A stretch of 64,000 nt of DNA from Phaonia tiefii. Lineage: Eukaryota; Arthropoda; Insecta; Diptera; Muscidae. This document shows positions 55,171 to 64,000 of this stretch, in pieces. Each line of letters starts with the position of its first letter. Position 1 is the stretch's first letter. Location of the stretch: NCBI GenBank assembly GCA_963931995.1, contig OZ008367.1:133589887-133653886 (forward strand), given 5' to 3'. The translations under genes and the position numbers were made by a program. Below the pieces are notes generated by a model. The model ran no database searches. It was given only the letters and a program-made list of their open reading frames with translations, and had not been told where the DNA came from.

Positions 55171-56379
55171 AAGTAACGAAAAAAAGTTAAACCTCCGAAT
55201 AAACATTTTCAAAACAAATATGAAATTATGTCGATTAATTTTAAAGATAGCACTAAATATTAGCAGGTGAGGGCCAGGGGACTTTTACATATTTTCTATT
55301 TACCACAATAACAAGATGATCCTTTACGGGTTCTGAGCTAATATTTCATATGAAAAATGTATCATAAAATATGGCATAACTGCACGCTGGAAAAAACTGT
55401 GTCTGTAACATAGTCTCCCAAACATATTCTGCAGGAACCACCAACAAATATACATATATTTGATAGTCCGAAACTCACATGTATTTAAATAGAAATATTA
55501 GAATGATTACAGGAAAACATGTATGCATTTACGTGAAAACATATGCTTGCGTTATCCCAAACATCCATATACTTTCGGGGAAGCATTCGCGTGTATCCTC
55601 CATATAATTACGTGGAAACATATTCTTATTTCCTCCCAAACATAATTGAAACAAATTATTTTGATTGCAATACACATATACAGTATTGCTTATGGTTTGA
55701 GTAAATATTGTTTTCGTCACATATTTTGCCACTATGAATTTATATTTTTTATTTTTACAAATATTTATGTTGCCAACATTGAAATAAATCAAATACCGTC
55801 TTTTTTTAATTGATACCTTTCTAATATTTTTTTTATTTCAAGAAATTGTTATAAAAGTTGCATAGGTTTTGCGCACTAGGTTATACTATAGATATTATTT
55901 ATTATAAGTTATTTTACCAATATAAGTCCACATTTATACCCAATTATTAAAATAACTACAACATTTGAATTGCCCCTTTTTTAGTTTCTTTGCACGAATG
56001 ATGCATTCAACGCATTATTGGATTTTTTATGAATTACGAATCTGCTGCTCTTTTGCTTCTAATTTTTTCTTGTCTCTCAGCTTTGTTTTCAGAAGGTTTC
56101 AACTTCGCCAAACGCTACAACATTTTAAATCACAATTATCACTGTGCTTTGGTACACAAACAATATATTTATGTGTATACAAAGCTCGTTCCTGCAAGCC
56201 TAGCGCGGTTTGAATACTGTGTGTTTTTTTTTTTATTAAATTTCATAAATAGCACGCCGCTCCGATTTTTCCAGTAAAGATGCGGCCAGACAAAAAAAGC
56301 CTTCACGTTGTTACTTTTTTCAGTTTCATTCCTTTTTTTTTCATTGCTTAAAATCGATTATCACCACACATATATGTAT
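55171..56379. other. No gene; possible repeat fragment at 55480-55690
   Basis: ACATGTATGCATTTACGTGA, CCCAAACATCCATATACTTT and related strings are reminiscent of the 56-63 kb repeat family. The rest is AT-rich without recognised features. Confidence 0.3.
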
Positions 56380-56825
56380 ACGAAAGTATACGAAAGCCAT
56401 AGCAACATCAGAAACCATTTAACCGTCCGAGTCGTTATTTATTGATTTTTGCTGATCACAAATAGTTTCTACTAAGTGCCGACCAAGCGCCCTTGATATC
56501 CGTTCCGTTGAACCATTGACAACTGAATGCAAAAACTAAAACGGAATACATCAGCCAAAATAAAAAAACACTTAATTTATCTGCAATTTACACACACATT
56601 CTGGAATATTTAGGATGATTGAAAATTAGACACTTACAAGTAAGACTGTTAATAATCTCTTTCTGGCTCTCTTTTATTATCTTGCTCCCGAGAGAGCATA
56701 AACAGTTCAACAAACACAGGAGTGTTTGTATCAAAAACGGAGATATATTTGGATCACAAACGCATATGTTAAAACTTTTTAATAATTGTGAGTCCAACAT
56801 GAAATAATGATTAGCAAATACCAAA
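56380..56825 (+). repeat. Dispersed repeat family, copy 1
   Basis: ACCATTTAACCGTCC, AACCATTGACAACTGAATGC, TCTCTTTCTGGCTCTC, GAGAGAGCATAAAC and ACAAACACAGGAGTGTTTGT are matched in inverted order at 62430-62900. No coding or terminal inverted repeat was identified. Confidence 0.65.
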
Positions 56826-56849
56826 ACTCAAAAAACATTTTTAGCGTGT

Positions 56850-57262
56850 AATATAATGCTTACTTAATCAACCAAACGCATTTGCCATCCTCTGTCCGGT
56901 GGACGACTGAGTGCATGACTCTACAACGAATACGATGTAAAAAATACTTACATCATCTTCAACTTACTTACGCAATTACGAATTTTTATGAATCACTGAC
57001 TGAAACGTAATGCGAAGATGCAGCTATACACATACAACTTTGACTGTGAATAATCTCTCCTTATACCTCTTTTATTCTCTTGTTCTAAATAGAGAGTAAA
57101 TAGTGCAACAAACACAGCTGTATTTGTATCCCAAACACAACTATACTTTGGTCACAAACACATATATTATAGGAAATTAATCATTGTGTTTCCCTCCAAC
57201 CTGTAATATTGAATAGCAAACACCTTGTGTTTGGACACAACTATACTATACTTGCTACAAAC
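56850..57262 (+). repeat. Dispersed repeat family, copy 2
   Basis: GAATCACTGACTGA, AATAATCTCTCCTTATACCT, AACAAACACAGCTGTATTTG, CACAAACACATATATTATAG and AACACCTTGTGTTTGG align with copy 1 and with 62430-62760, more diverged. Confidence 0.55.
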
Positions 57263-58545
57263 TCCAAACATAATTTATATTGGGATCCAAACAAGAAGAA
57301 AGACGGATTTTTCAGGGAGTGAAAAAAGTAAGAAATATTTTTTCACTAAGTGACTTATACATGGACACAAAATCAGAAAACAAAATCAAATCAGAAATAC
57401 TGCACATTCTAAAAATGCAATTACGTAAGTTAGTTATGAAGCGACGATATTCATAGACTTGAAGTAAATTAAAGGTAATTTGTTCGGAAGATATATCAAG
57501 ATTGTACCTCGAAGGTATTTCCTGCATTCCTATCTCATTTTTTCCGTAGGACACTGGGATGATTCGAGTGACAAGCAATCATATGACAAAAATCGGTCAA
57601 AGATATAGGTAATAGGGCATGATGAGTGACTACTGTTGAACTCTAAAGCTAGAAACGGATTTTAAACATTATAAATATTTTAAATATCTATGTATATATA
57701 ACACAGGGCAACAACTTTTTGGGAGGTGAATGCTTCCTTGCAGAATGAAAGCTTTAGGGGAGTATATTACAATCCCAGGAGGACAGATAAATCTTAGATC
57801 TCACTATTTTTTGACGCCTGATGAAATTATTATTTTTAGCCGAACTAGTACTTGAAAAATGTGCAAAGAACTATGTTTCCCAATATCGTAGCGGATTTTT
57901 TTCATAGCAAATTTCAGTACCCTACCTCGATTCTTTGCGTGTCTGTTTCTTCATTATTTCGAGAAATGAGAAATGTCAAGTGCCTTAAAACGGGCTCTTG
58001 GGAAATCAAATGTTCCACGAAAATGTTGCTCATAAAATTTCAGTAGAGGTAGGAAATCGATATCTCTATCTTTGACCGGTACTGTTGGTCGTTTTTCAAA
58101 GCAGTGTGTAGATGGAATAGCCAGTTTGAGGGTTTAAATATTCTAGAAAATGTTTTCTAGATTTTAGAATGGATTATAGCGGTAGAAAATAAAAGTAAGA
58201 TACTGCAATAGATTACGAATCATTTTTGTCGTTTTGTTAAAATAGTTTTGAATTTAAATTTAAATGCAATATAGATCCTTATTTTCCCTCGGGTTTTTCC
58301 TACCCAAATGCACGCAAATCCCATTCTCGCGCCAGTACTTGTTGAAATATGTTGGGGTGGTAGACACATTTTCCAGGCTGACGGAAATGTTGAAGACGAC
58401 TAATTATTTAAAGAAGATTATCAAATAATTTATCAAAGAATAATTTCTGTTGGGTTTATTATTCTGATCGTAATAAAATACAAAATTTTCCTTAATCTTC
58501 AATTTTAGATGGACGACAAACTAAAATATATAATATATATATATA

Positions 58546-59478
58546 CAAGGTGGCGCAAAAGTAAACTTCCGATGTTTTTTGGCTGTAATTAAAAAAAAAA
58601 TTAAAAACTTTGATTCTTCTTGTGGATTATTTTTATTTGGTCTTTTAATTTTTTTTACATCAAGTCGAGAATATGATGTCATGTAAATGGCCGCCGCCAC
58701 AGTTGATTGTCATTTGAGCCCTTTTTATGGCATTTTCCATCACTTTGGCCAAAACTTCCGGCGAGACGTCCTCAAATTCTTGACGGATATTGTCTTTAAG
58801 AGCTGCAAGAGTCTGAGGCTTGTTGATATAAACCCGCGACTTCAAAAAGCCCCACAAAAAGAAGTCTGGAGCGGTAAAATCAGGCGATCTTGCTGGCCAG
58901 TGCAAATCGCCTAAACGGGAGATTAGGCGCCCGGGAAATGCATCCTTCAGCATATCGGTTGTGGCACGTGCAGTGTGTGCCGTTGCACCGTCCTGTTGGA
59001 ACCTCATGTTTTCCAATCCCAATTCATCAAGTTGCGGCAAAAAGAACTCGTTGATCATTGCTCTGTAGCGTGGCACGTCGTCTGGTCGATGTCGACGGCG
59101 CTTCCATGACATCCTCGGCTACAGCAGCAATATTCTCTGCAGAACTGCTACTCCGAGGTCTGCCACGCCTGGCAGCATCTCGTGTTGTGCCAGTCTCTTC
59201 GAGGCGAGCGGCTAAACGTCGCAGTGTTTCACCAGTAGGCGTTGGACGGCCAGGAAATCTGCGACGAAATTCACGTTGTGCCAAAGTCACCGACCGATTA
59301 TTGGTCAAATAAATAGTCAGCAATATTCTGCGTTCTGGAGCAGAGTAGCGTAACATTGTTTATTAACGTGTATTTCGCATGTGTTAACTACACAAATGTC
59401 AAAACAGAACTGACATTAGGGGCCAATCGCAAAATTTATAGCATTTTCTGATAGGAGGATTACTTTTGCGCCACCTTG
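58546..59478 (-). mobile_element. Mariner deletion derivative with intact ends
   Basis: Ends CAAGGTGGCGCAAAAGTAA at 58546 and inverted at 59478, flanked by TA on both sides. The element is 933 bp, shorter than the usual 1.3 kb, because the central part of the transposase is missing. The intact ends would in principle still be recognised by a full relative. Confidence 0.92.
58660..59356 (-). pseudogene. Internally deleted D,D41D mariner transposase
   Basis: The N-terminal frame (59356-59080: MLRYSAPERRILLTIYLTNN, RRGRPRSSSSAENIAAVAED, STSTRRR) holds the DNA-binding region. The C-terminal frame (59075-58660: YRAMINEFFLPQLDELGLEN, FQQDGATAHTA, SPDFTAPDFFLWGF, INKPQTLAALK) holds the second and third catalytic Asp, 41 residues apart. 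The join lies near 59075 and changes frame. The segment with the first Asp and the second DNA-binding half is lost, so no active enzyme can be made. Apart from this the sequence is clean, without scattered stops. Confidence 0.88.
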
Positions 59479-60348
59479 TATATTCAGATACAGGACACAT
59501 TTTCCATTTAAAGTTAAAAATCGCAACTAGATATTTACAAAAACACGAAACTGACTCGAAGTAAATACAAATATATTTTCAGATGACATAAGGGAAAATT
59601 TTTATTTTTAGTTCCTTTCATTTTGGATTTACTATTGATGTTTATTTTCCTGATGATGACACCCAATAGGTAACGAAATAATGAAAAATAAAATAATTTC
59701 AAATATTGACCTAACGCTCGAATATTTTAATTTTAAATAAAATACATTAAGGTCGAATAAATTATCAAAATTTCAATAAATATTAGACTTTTATTTTCCG
59801 CGGCCGATTCTAACATCGGCAGATGACCATTTTCTAGAATATTTCAACACTCAAACTGGCTATTTTAGGTCGCTATATAAACAGTGGTTTCAACAAGGAC
59901 CTATAGAACTGGCAAAAGGTGGCGATATCGATTTCGTGTCTTTGACAACCCCAATTGAAAATTTCTCAGCATCATTTTCGTGGAACATCTGAATGGCCAA
60001 AAGTCTCGTTTTCAGGTGCGTTTTTGACATTTTTTGAAATAAGGACAAAAAACACAGGTAAGGAATCGAGATAGAGGATTCCAATCTTCTACGAAAAAAA
60101 GTCCCATTCAATTTCACAGAGCATACCATAGTTTGCAAATGCTCTACAATATTGACCTAGATAGTTTTTTGAACATTTTTCGAGTACTATTTCGGTTTAA
60201 AATAAACCTTTCATGGAGACATAAAAAATAGTGAGACCTAAGGAGGGTATCTCCTGCCGGAGTTTTAATATACTCGCCAAAGACTTTCATTTCAAGAAGG
60301 AATCATTCACGCCCCAAACACTTTCGTCCATTTTGTTGCACTGTGTAA

Positions 60349-62429
60349 TTAAAACGCATTGAAATATCTTTAAAACTTTATATCAGAGTTTCAAATTCGT
60401 CCAACCAAGAGAGAAATAGAAACGGATTTTCACAGGATTTGCTAAGTATTGGCGAGAGATATATCGCTCTATCTCTGTAATATAATTTTTTCAGAGTTTT
60501 TCCATACAGACATGTTTTAGTACATGAATATTTCGTGAAATTTCCTATTTGGAATGACCCATATGTAAAAAAAATATGTGCAGAAAATACGACATTTCAT
60601 CGATGTGTGTAAGCAAAACAAATACTATCACAAAAACACTGTTTGAATACAGCTACAAAATATGAGGGAACCAATTTGTAAAATGTACACATTCGGCTAT
60701 AAAAATCTCTATAAGCAAATACAACGAAAATGTAATATCCTGGCATGATTGTAATCTGGAGGATTTGCATTGAATCATATTCAAATTAAAGGATAATACT
60801 ATGATGCCTGCGCTTCAATGTGGCGTTGAACTTATTTACATAGATTTAAACAGGAATAGTTCAATAGAAACGATAAAGTGCATTCCAAGTGGTACGTAAA
60901 AGATTCGGAGCACTAATGCATCAAAAGAAGCGTAGTTGATTAGAAGTTTAGATTGAAGGGATAACGAATATATATTAAATTGTATGAGATATAGGGTTTG
61001 ATATGCCAGCTAAATGTTTATGTAGCATTGCGACAATGCTCGCATAAAGGCATTAATTTGAACTCTGTTGACGTGTTTTAAGGGGCATAAATTAAAATCG
61101 GTATTGAAACTGCAAGTATTTAAATTTACTGGTAGTTGCAAAAATTGGAATTTGAAGTTGACACCACCTAATCAACAATTTTATGTGGTTAGGGCAACAT
61201 CCAAATTCAAGTAGTACATCTGAATTCGGTTATATACCAAGCGTTTGCGCGCAGGGATCAAAGCCGATGCTAATTTGTCGGTGGCGCTGATTGAACCATT
61301 TTAGGGCCGACGGCGGGGGCGGTTTTAAGAATTTGACTTGCGGCGGCTGAATTTTCGGCGCATATTCATTTAATTTATTGCCCAAGGTATCAGTGCTCGA
61401 GCGAGTTTGGAAGAAGCTGTGGGTCATTTAGGAAAGATTTTTGTTAACGTTTTTTTAAATAAAAAATTTTGTCAAATATTTGTTTTAGAAAACTTTGTTG
61501 TCAAAATATCTTTTTAGAAAACTTTGTTGCCAAAGATTTCTGTTAGTTAAATTTATTGTCTATTTGTTAGTAAACATTGTTGTGTCAAAATGGTCTTAAA
61601 CAAATCTTTGTGGTGAAGGTTCAATTATAGAAATCTTGGTTTTCAAAGTTTTCTTCTAGAAATCTTTGTTTTTAAAGCAATGTTGTCTTCTCAAAAAGTC
61701 TTCTATAAAATAAGGTATCAGGTAGTACAGTGATACTGACGTTTACTACAAGAAAACTTTCATATCAAGGAATCTGTTAGAACTGTTAGACAAAGAACAG
61801 TTTGATCCTGACTTACATACTTACCACTCTGCTAGTATAGACTTGTCAACTGTCAACTTTGACTGACTACATATATTACACAAAACGTATTCAGCTGACA
61901 AAACTGTCTTTGTCCTCTCTTTCAAGCAAATGTTGCAAAATTTTAGTTATTTAACACTGTTTTTCAACACTCTGCTTCTGCTCCAAGAATTGACCTGCAT
62001 TCCACGGCTGTACCCTTCTTCTTTCAACTGCTGTCGATAATAATGCATGTCTTTGGTACTTCATCAGCTTCGCCATTTGAATATGAATTGGACGAAACAA
62101 TTTCCGCATTCTAAAAATCCAATGAGATTTGTACTACTCGTATAATACTTGCCTGACAATTTTCCTGTTTCATTTTGTAGTAATGCTGCTGTTGTTTGCG
62201 ATTTATGTTCAAATAATACCACAGTTTTGCAAGAAGTATCCAAGAACTATTGGCCGGTTCGTGCTTCAAGCCGATATAATCCTATGAAAATGTCAACGGC
62301 CTCCTGCTCCTGATTGGTCGGCTTGTATCTCTGTTTATGAAATGGCAAATTGTTGATCAAGCTGTTGCGCGGCAAATGTGGATTAACAGTTTGATAACAG
62401 TCATAAGCTAAAACAGTTGTACAGTGTTA
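60349..62429. other. No gene; degenerate AAATCTTTGTTGTCAAA tract at 61450-61700
   Basis: From 61450 to 61700, AACTTTGTTGTCAAAATATC-like units recur at 30-40-base spacing, a decayed minisatellite. A less AT-rich patch at 61230-61430 (GGCGGGGGCGG, GCGGCGGC) has a 65-codon minus-strand frame with PPPPSALKWFNQRH that I could not assign. No other features were seen. Confidence 0.35.
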
Positions 62430-62905
62430 CCATCACTACATTGTGTTTGCTATTCAATATTACATATTTGAGACACGATGATTAATATGTTATAATATAT
62501 GCATTTGCGACCCAAATATATATGTGTTTGTGATACAAATACAGTTGTGTTTGTTGCAGTGTTTATACTCTCTCGAGAGCAGGAGAATAAACGAGGGACA
62601 ACGAGAGAGTCTATCTTGTAAGTGTGTCTGTATTTCTTGCAATATTCTCTCAGTCAGTGATTCATAAATATTCCTGAAATTACAAATCAAATCAGTGTTT
62701 CTTATTTTGGCTGATGTGTTGTGTTTTAGTTCCATGTATTCAGTCGTCAATGGTTCATCGGACAGAGGATATTAAAAGCGCTTGATCAGTGAAAAAAGAA
62801 TAAACAAACGCTGGGACGGTTAAATGGTTTGTGATGTAGCTTTGCTTTTTGTGTATGTGTTTAGTATAAACGTAAGCATTTGTACTACCAAAGTGAGAAA
62901 CGATT
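62430..62905 (-). repeat. Dispersed repeat family, copy 3
   Basis: Inverted relative to 56380-56825. On the plus strand it reads TTGTGTTTGCTATTCAATAT, ACAGTTGTGTTTGTTGCAGT, GTTTATACTCTCTCGAGAGC, CAGTCGTCAATGGTTCATCG and GACGGTTAAATGGTTTGTGA. Confidence 0.65.
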
Positions 62906-63276
62906 CTGAGGAAAGAATCAGGATTGGGCTCTTTTTGTGTCAGAGCTTTTACTGAGAAAATCGGAATGGCGGACCATGTTTGAGATATAATAGAAAAAAA
63001 AACAACAAGCAACTAATACACACTTGGCTTGCATTTGTATATAAATATTTTGTTTGTGTACCAACGCATAGTGATAACCAAAGCATAGTTGAAACGTGAG
63101 GCAAACAAATAAAATGCGAAGTAAAAGAGCAGCAGATTCTTATTTCCTTAATAACAATGCATTAAATGCAAATTAATGTAAAAATTACCGTTTTAAATCT
63201 TTTAATTTTTTGTATTAATTATTTATAAATGTGGATTTATGTTAATAAAATTAATTATAATAAATAACACGTATAT

Positions 63277-64000
63277 AACGGGTTTTTCAATAGCTACAAA
63301 AGTTTTTTTAAATAAAACAAAACCGGTTTTAGATACCAATGAAATTCTTTATTCCTGTGAAAGTACGTTCGATGCCATTATGTATGGAACTCGATTTCTT
63401 TTGCATGGCCACCACGGGCACGCTTGCAGAAGTCCAGACGCTGAACCCAATTTTCGACGGTTTTCAAGCATAAATCGGCCGAGTTCATTCAAGTTCATCA
63501 ATCTTCGATGGCTTGTTGGCTTATACCACAGACTTGACGTAGCCCCACAGGAAATAATCTAACGGCGTCAAATCGCACGACTGAGACGGCCAGTCGACTG
63601 GGTCATTTCGTGAGATAACACGTTCACCAAACTTGGTTTCCAATAAATTGATTGTGGCATTCGCTGTGTGGCTACGCCGTCCTGTTGGAACCACATGTCC
63701 TCCAAGTCCATATTAACCAATTGGGGCCAAAAATATTCGGTTATCATTGAACGGTAGCGATTCGCATTCACAGTAATGTGCCGGTCTTGATCATCACGGA
63801 AGAAGTACGGCCCAATGACGCCGCCGTCCCATAAACCGCACCAAACCGTAATTTTTTCGGGATGCAATGATGAGTCATGGATTACGTGTGGATTGCTGTC
63901 TGACCAATAACGCATATTTTGCTTATTGACGAAGCCATTCAGCCAGAAATGAGCCTCATCGCTGAAGATGATTTTCCGATGAAAATCCGAATCATTTTCA
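63277..64000 (-). pseudogene. Mariner D,D41D transposase, runs off the right edge
   Basis: Minus-strand frame MRYWSDSNPHVIHDSSLHPE, ITVWCGLWDGGVIGPYFFRD, ITVNANRYRSMITEYFWPQL and DMWFQQDG matches 41025-41275 residue for residue with few changes. At 63675 a short loss (GTGTGGCTACG) shifts the frame, after which the C-terminal half is scrambled, ending RNRVPYIM-like near 63370. Unlike the copy at 40518, the Trp-Cys codon after ITVW is intact here. The terminal GGGTTTTTCAATAGC lies at 63280. The N-terminal half would be beyond position 64000. Confidence 0.85.

Larger units (their letters stand above)
57702..60345. mobile_element. Gene-less CACAG-family element with TAA duplication
   Basis: It starts CACAGGGCAACAA and ends TTGTTGCACTGTG, flanked by TAA at 57699-57701 and 60346-60348. 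The termini match CACAGTACAACA of the element at 16062. Inverted arms of about 470-520 bp (57702-58170 and 59825-60345) share TTTTCTAGAATATTT, AAACTGGCTAT, TCGATTC and TTTCATTC-type strings at moderate identity. No gene remains inside; the centre was later hit by a short mariner (58546-59478). Confidence 0.7.

Noticed and set aside
61230..61427. 65-codon minus-strand frame with PPPPSALKWFNQRH
   Set aside because: Single short frame in a GC-richer patch, no splice or homology support that I can give.
63239..63562. 107-codon plus-strand frame
   Set aside because: Antisense to the C-terminal half of a mariner transposase on the minus strand.

Overview
The window is AT-rich, repeat-dense insect DNA. 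The mix of D,D41D (rosa-type) mariners, a MADF-carrying PIF/Harbinger element, Jockey/CR1- and RTE-like LINEs, tRNA-derived SINEs and very short introns (53-97 bp) suggests a higher dipteran; that placement is inference. I see no host gene I can name. Nearly everything recognisable is a mobile element or a remnant of one, and much of it is nested, so the order of insertions can be read.

Layout. 0-5 kb: degenerate AT-rich minisatellites, a long element with inverted ends, and the N-terminal remnant of a piggyBac-like transposase. 5.3-7.3 kb: a foldback element carrying internal tandem repeats and split by an 810-bp hAT-type insertion with an 8-bp target duplication. 7.4-14 kb: small repeats, an RTE-like LINE tail, two SINE families and MITEs. 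15.0-20.2 kb: a decayed mariner cut cleanly by a 3.9-kb DNA transposon (16062-19989). That transposon has CACAG termini, TTA target duplications and roughly 450-bp inverted arms, and encodes a Cys-rich N-terminus plus a putative RNase-H-like protein. It is the most interesting object here because I cannot place it firmly in a named superfamily. A second, gene-less member sits at 57702-60345 with TAA duplications, and fragments lie near 25.9, 31.75 and 53.9 kb.

26.8-30.7 kb: a recently inserted gypsy-type LTR element with nearly identical LTRs, in which protease, reverse transcriptase and RNase H are missing and Gag (with an N-terminal SAP-like motif) runs in frame into an integrase with substituted catalytic positions. 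31-36 kb: interleaved inverted repeats, a decayed DUF7869-like gene, a mariner scrap and a 5'-truncated Jockey/CR1-type LINE. 36-42 kb: SINE copies, one split by a PIF-type MITE, and a D,D41D mariner with three nonsense codons.

43-46 kb: two MITE-like families and a 79-bp minisatellite. 46.4-52.6 kb: a nest in which a minus-strand RTE-like LINE is split by a SINE, which is itself split by a nearly complete PIF/Harbinger element (48143-51236) with its MADF protein gene (plus strand) and transposase gene (minus strand). 53-64 kb: further mariners, including a short deletion derivative with intact ends at 58546-59478, a dispersed repeat family in several copies, and a D,D41D mariner that runs off the right edge.

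Almost all coding sequence is broken by stops or frameshifts. The plus-strand MADF gene of the Harbinger element is the closest to intact.
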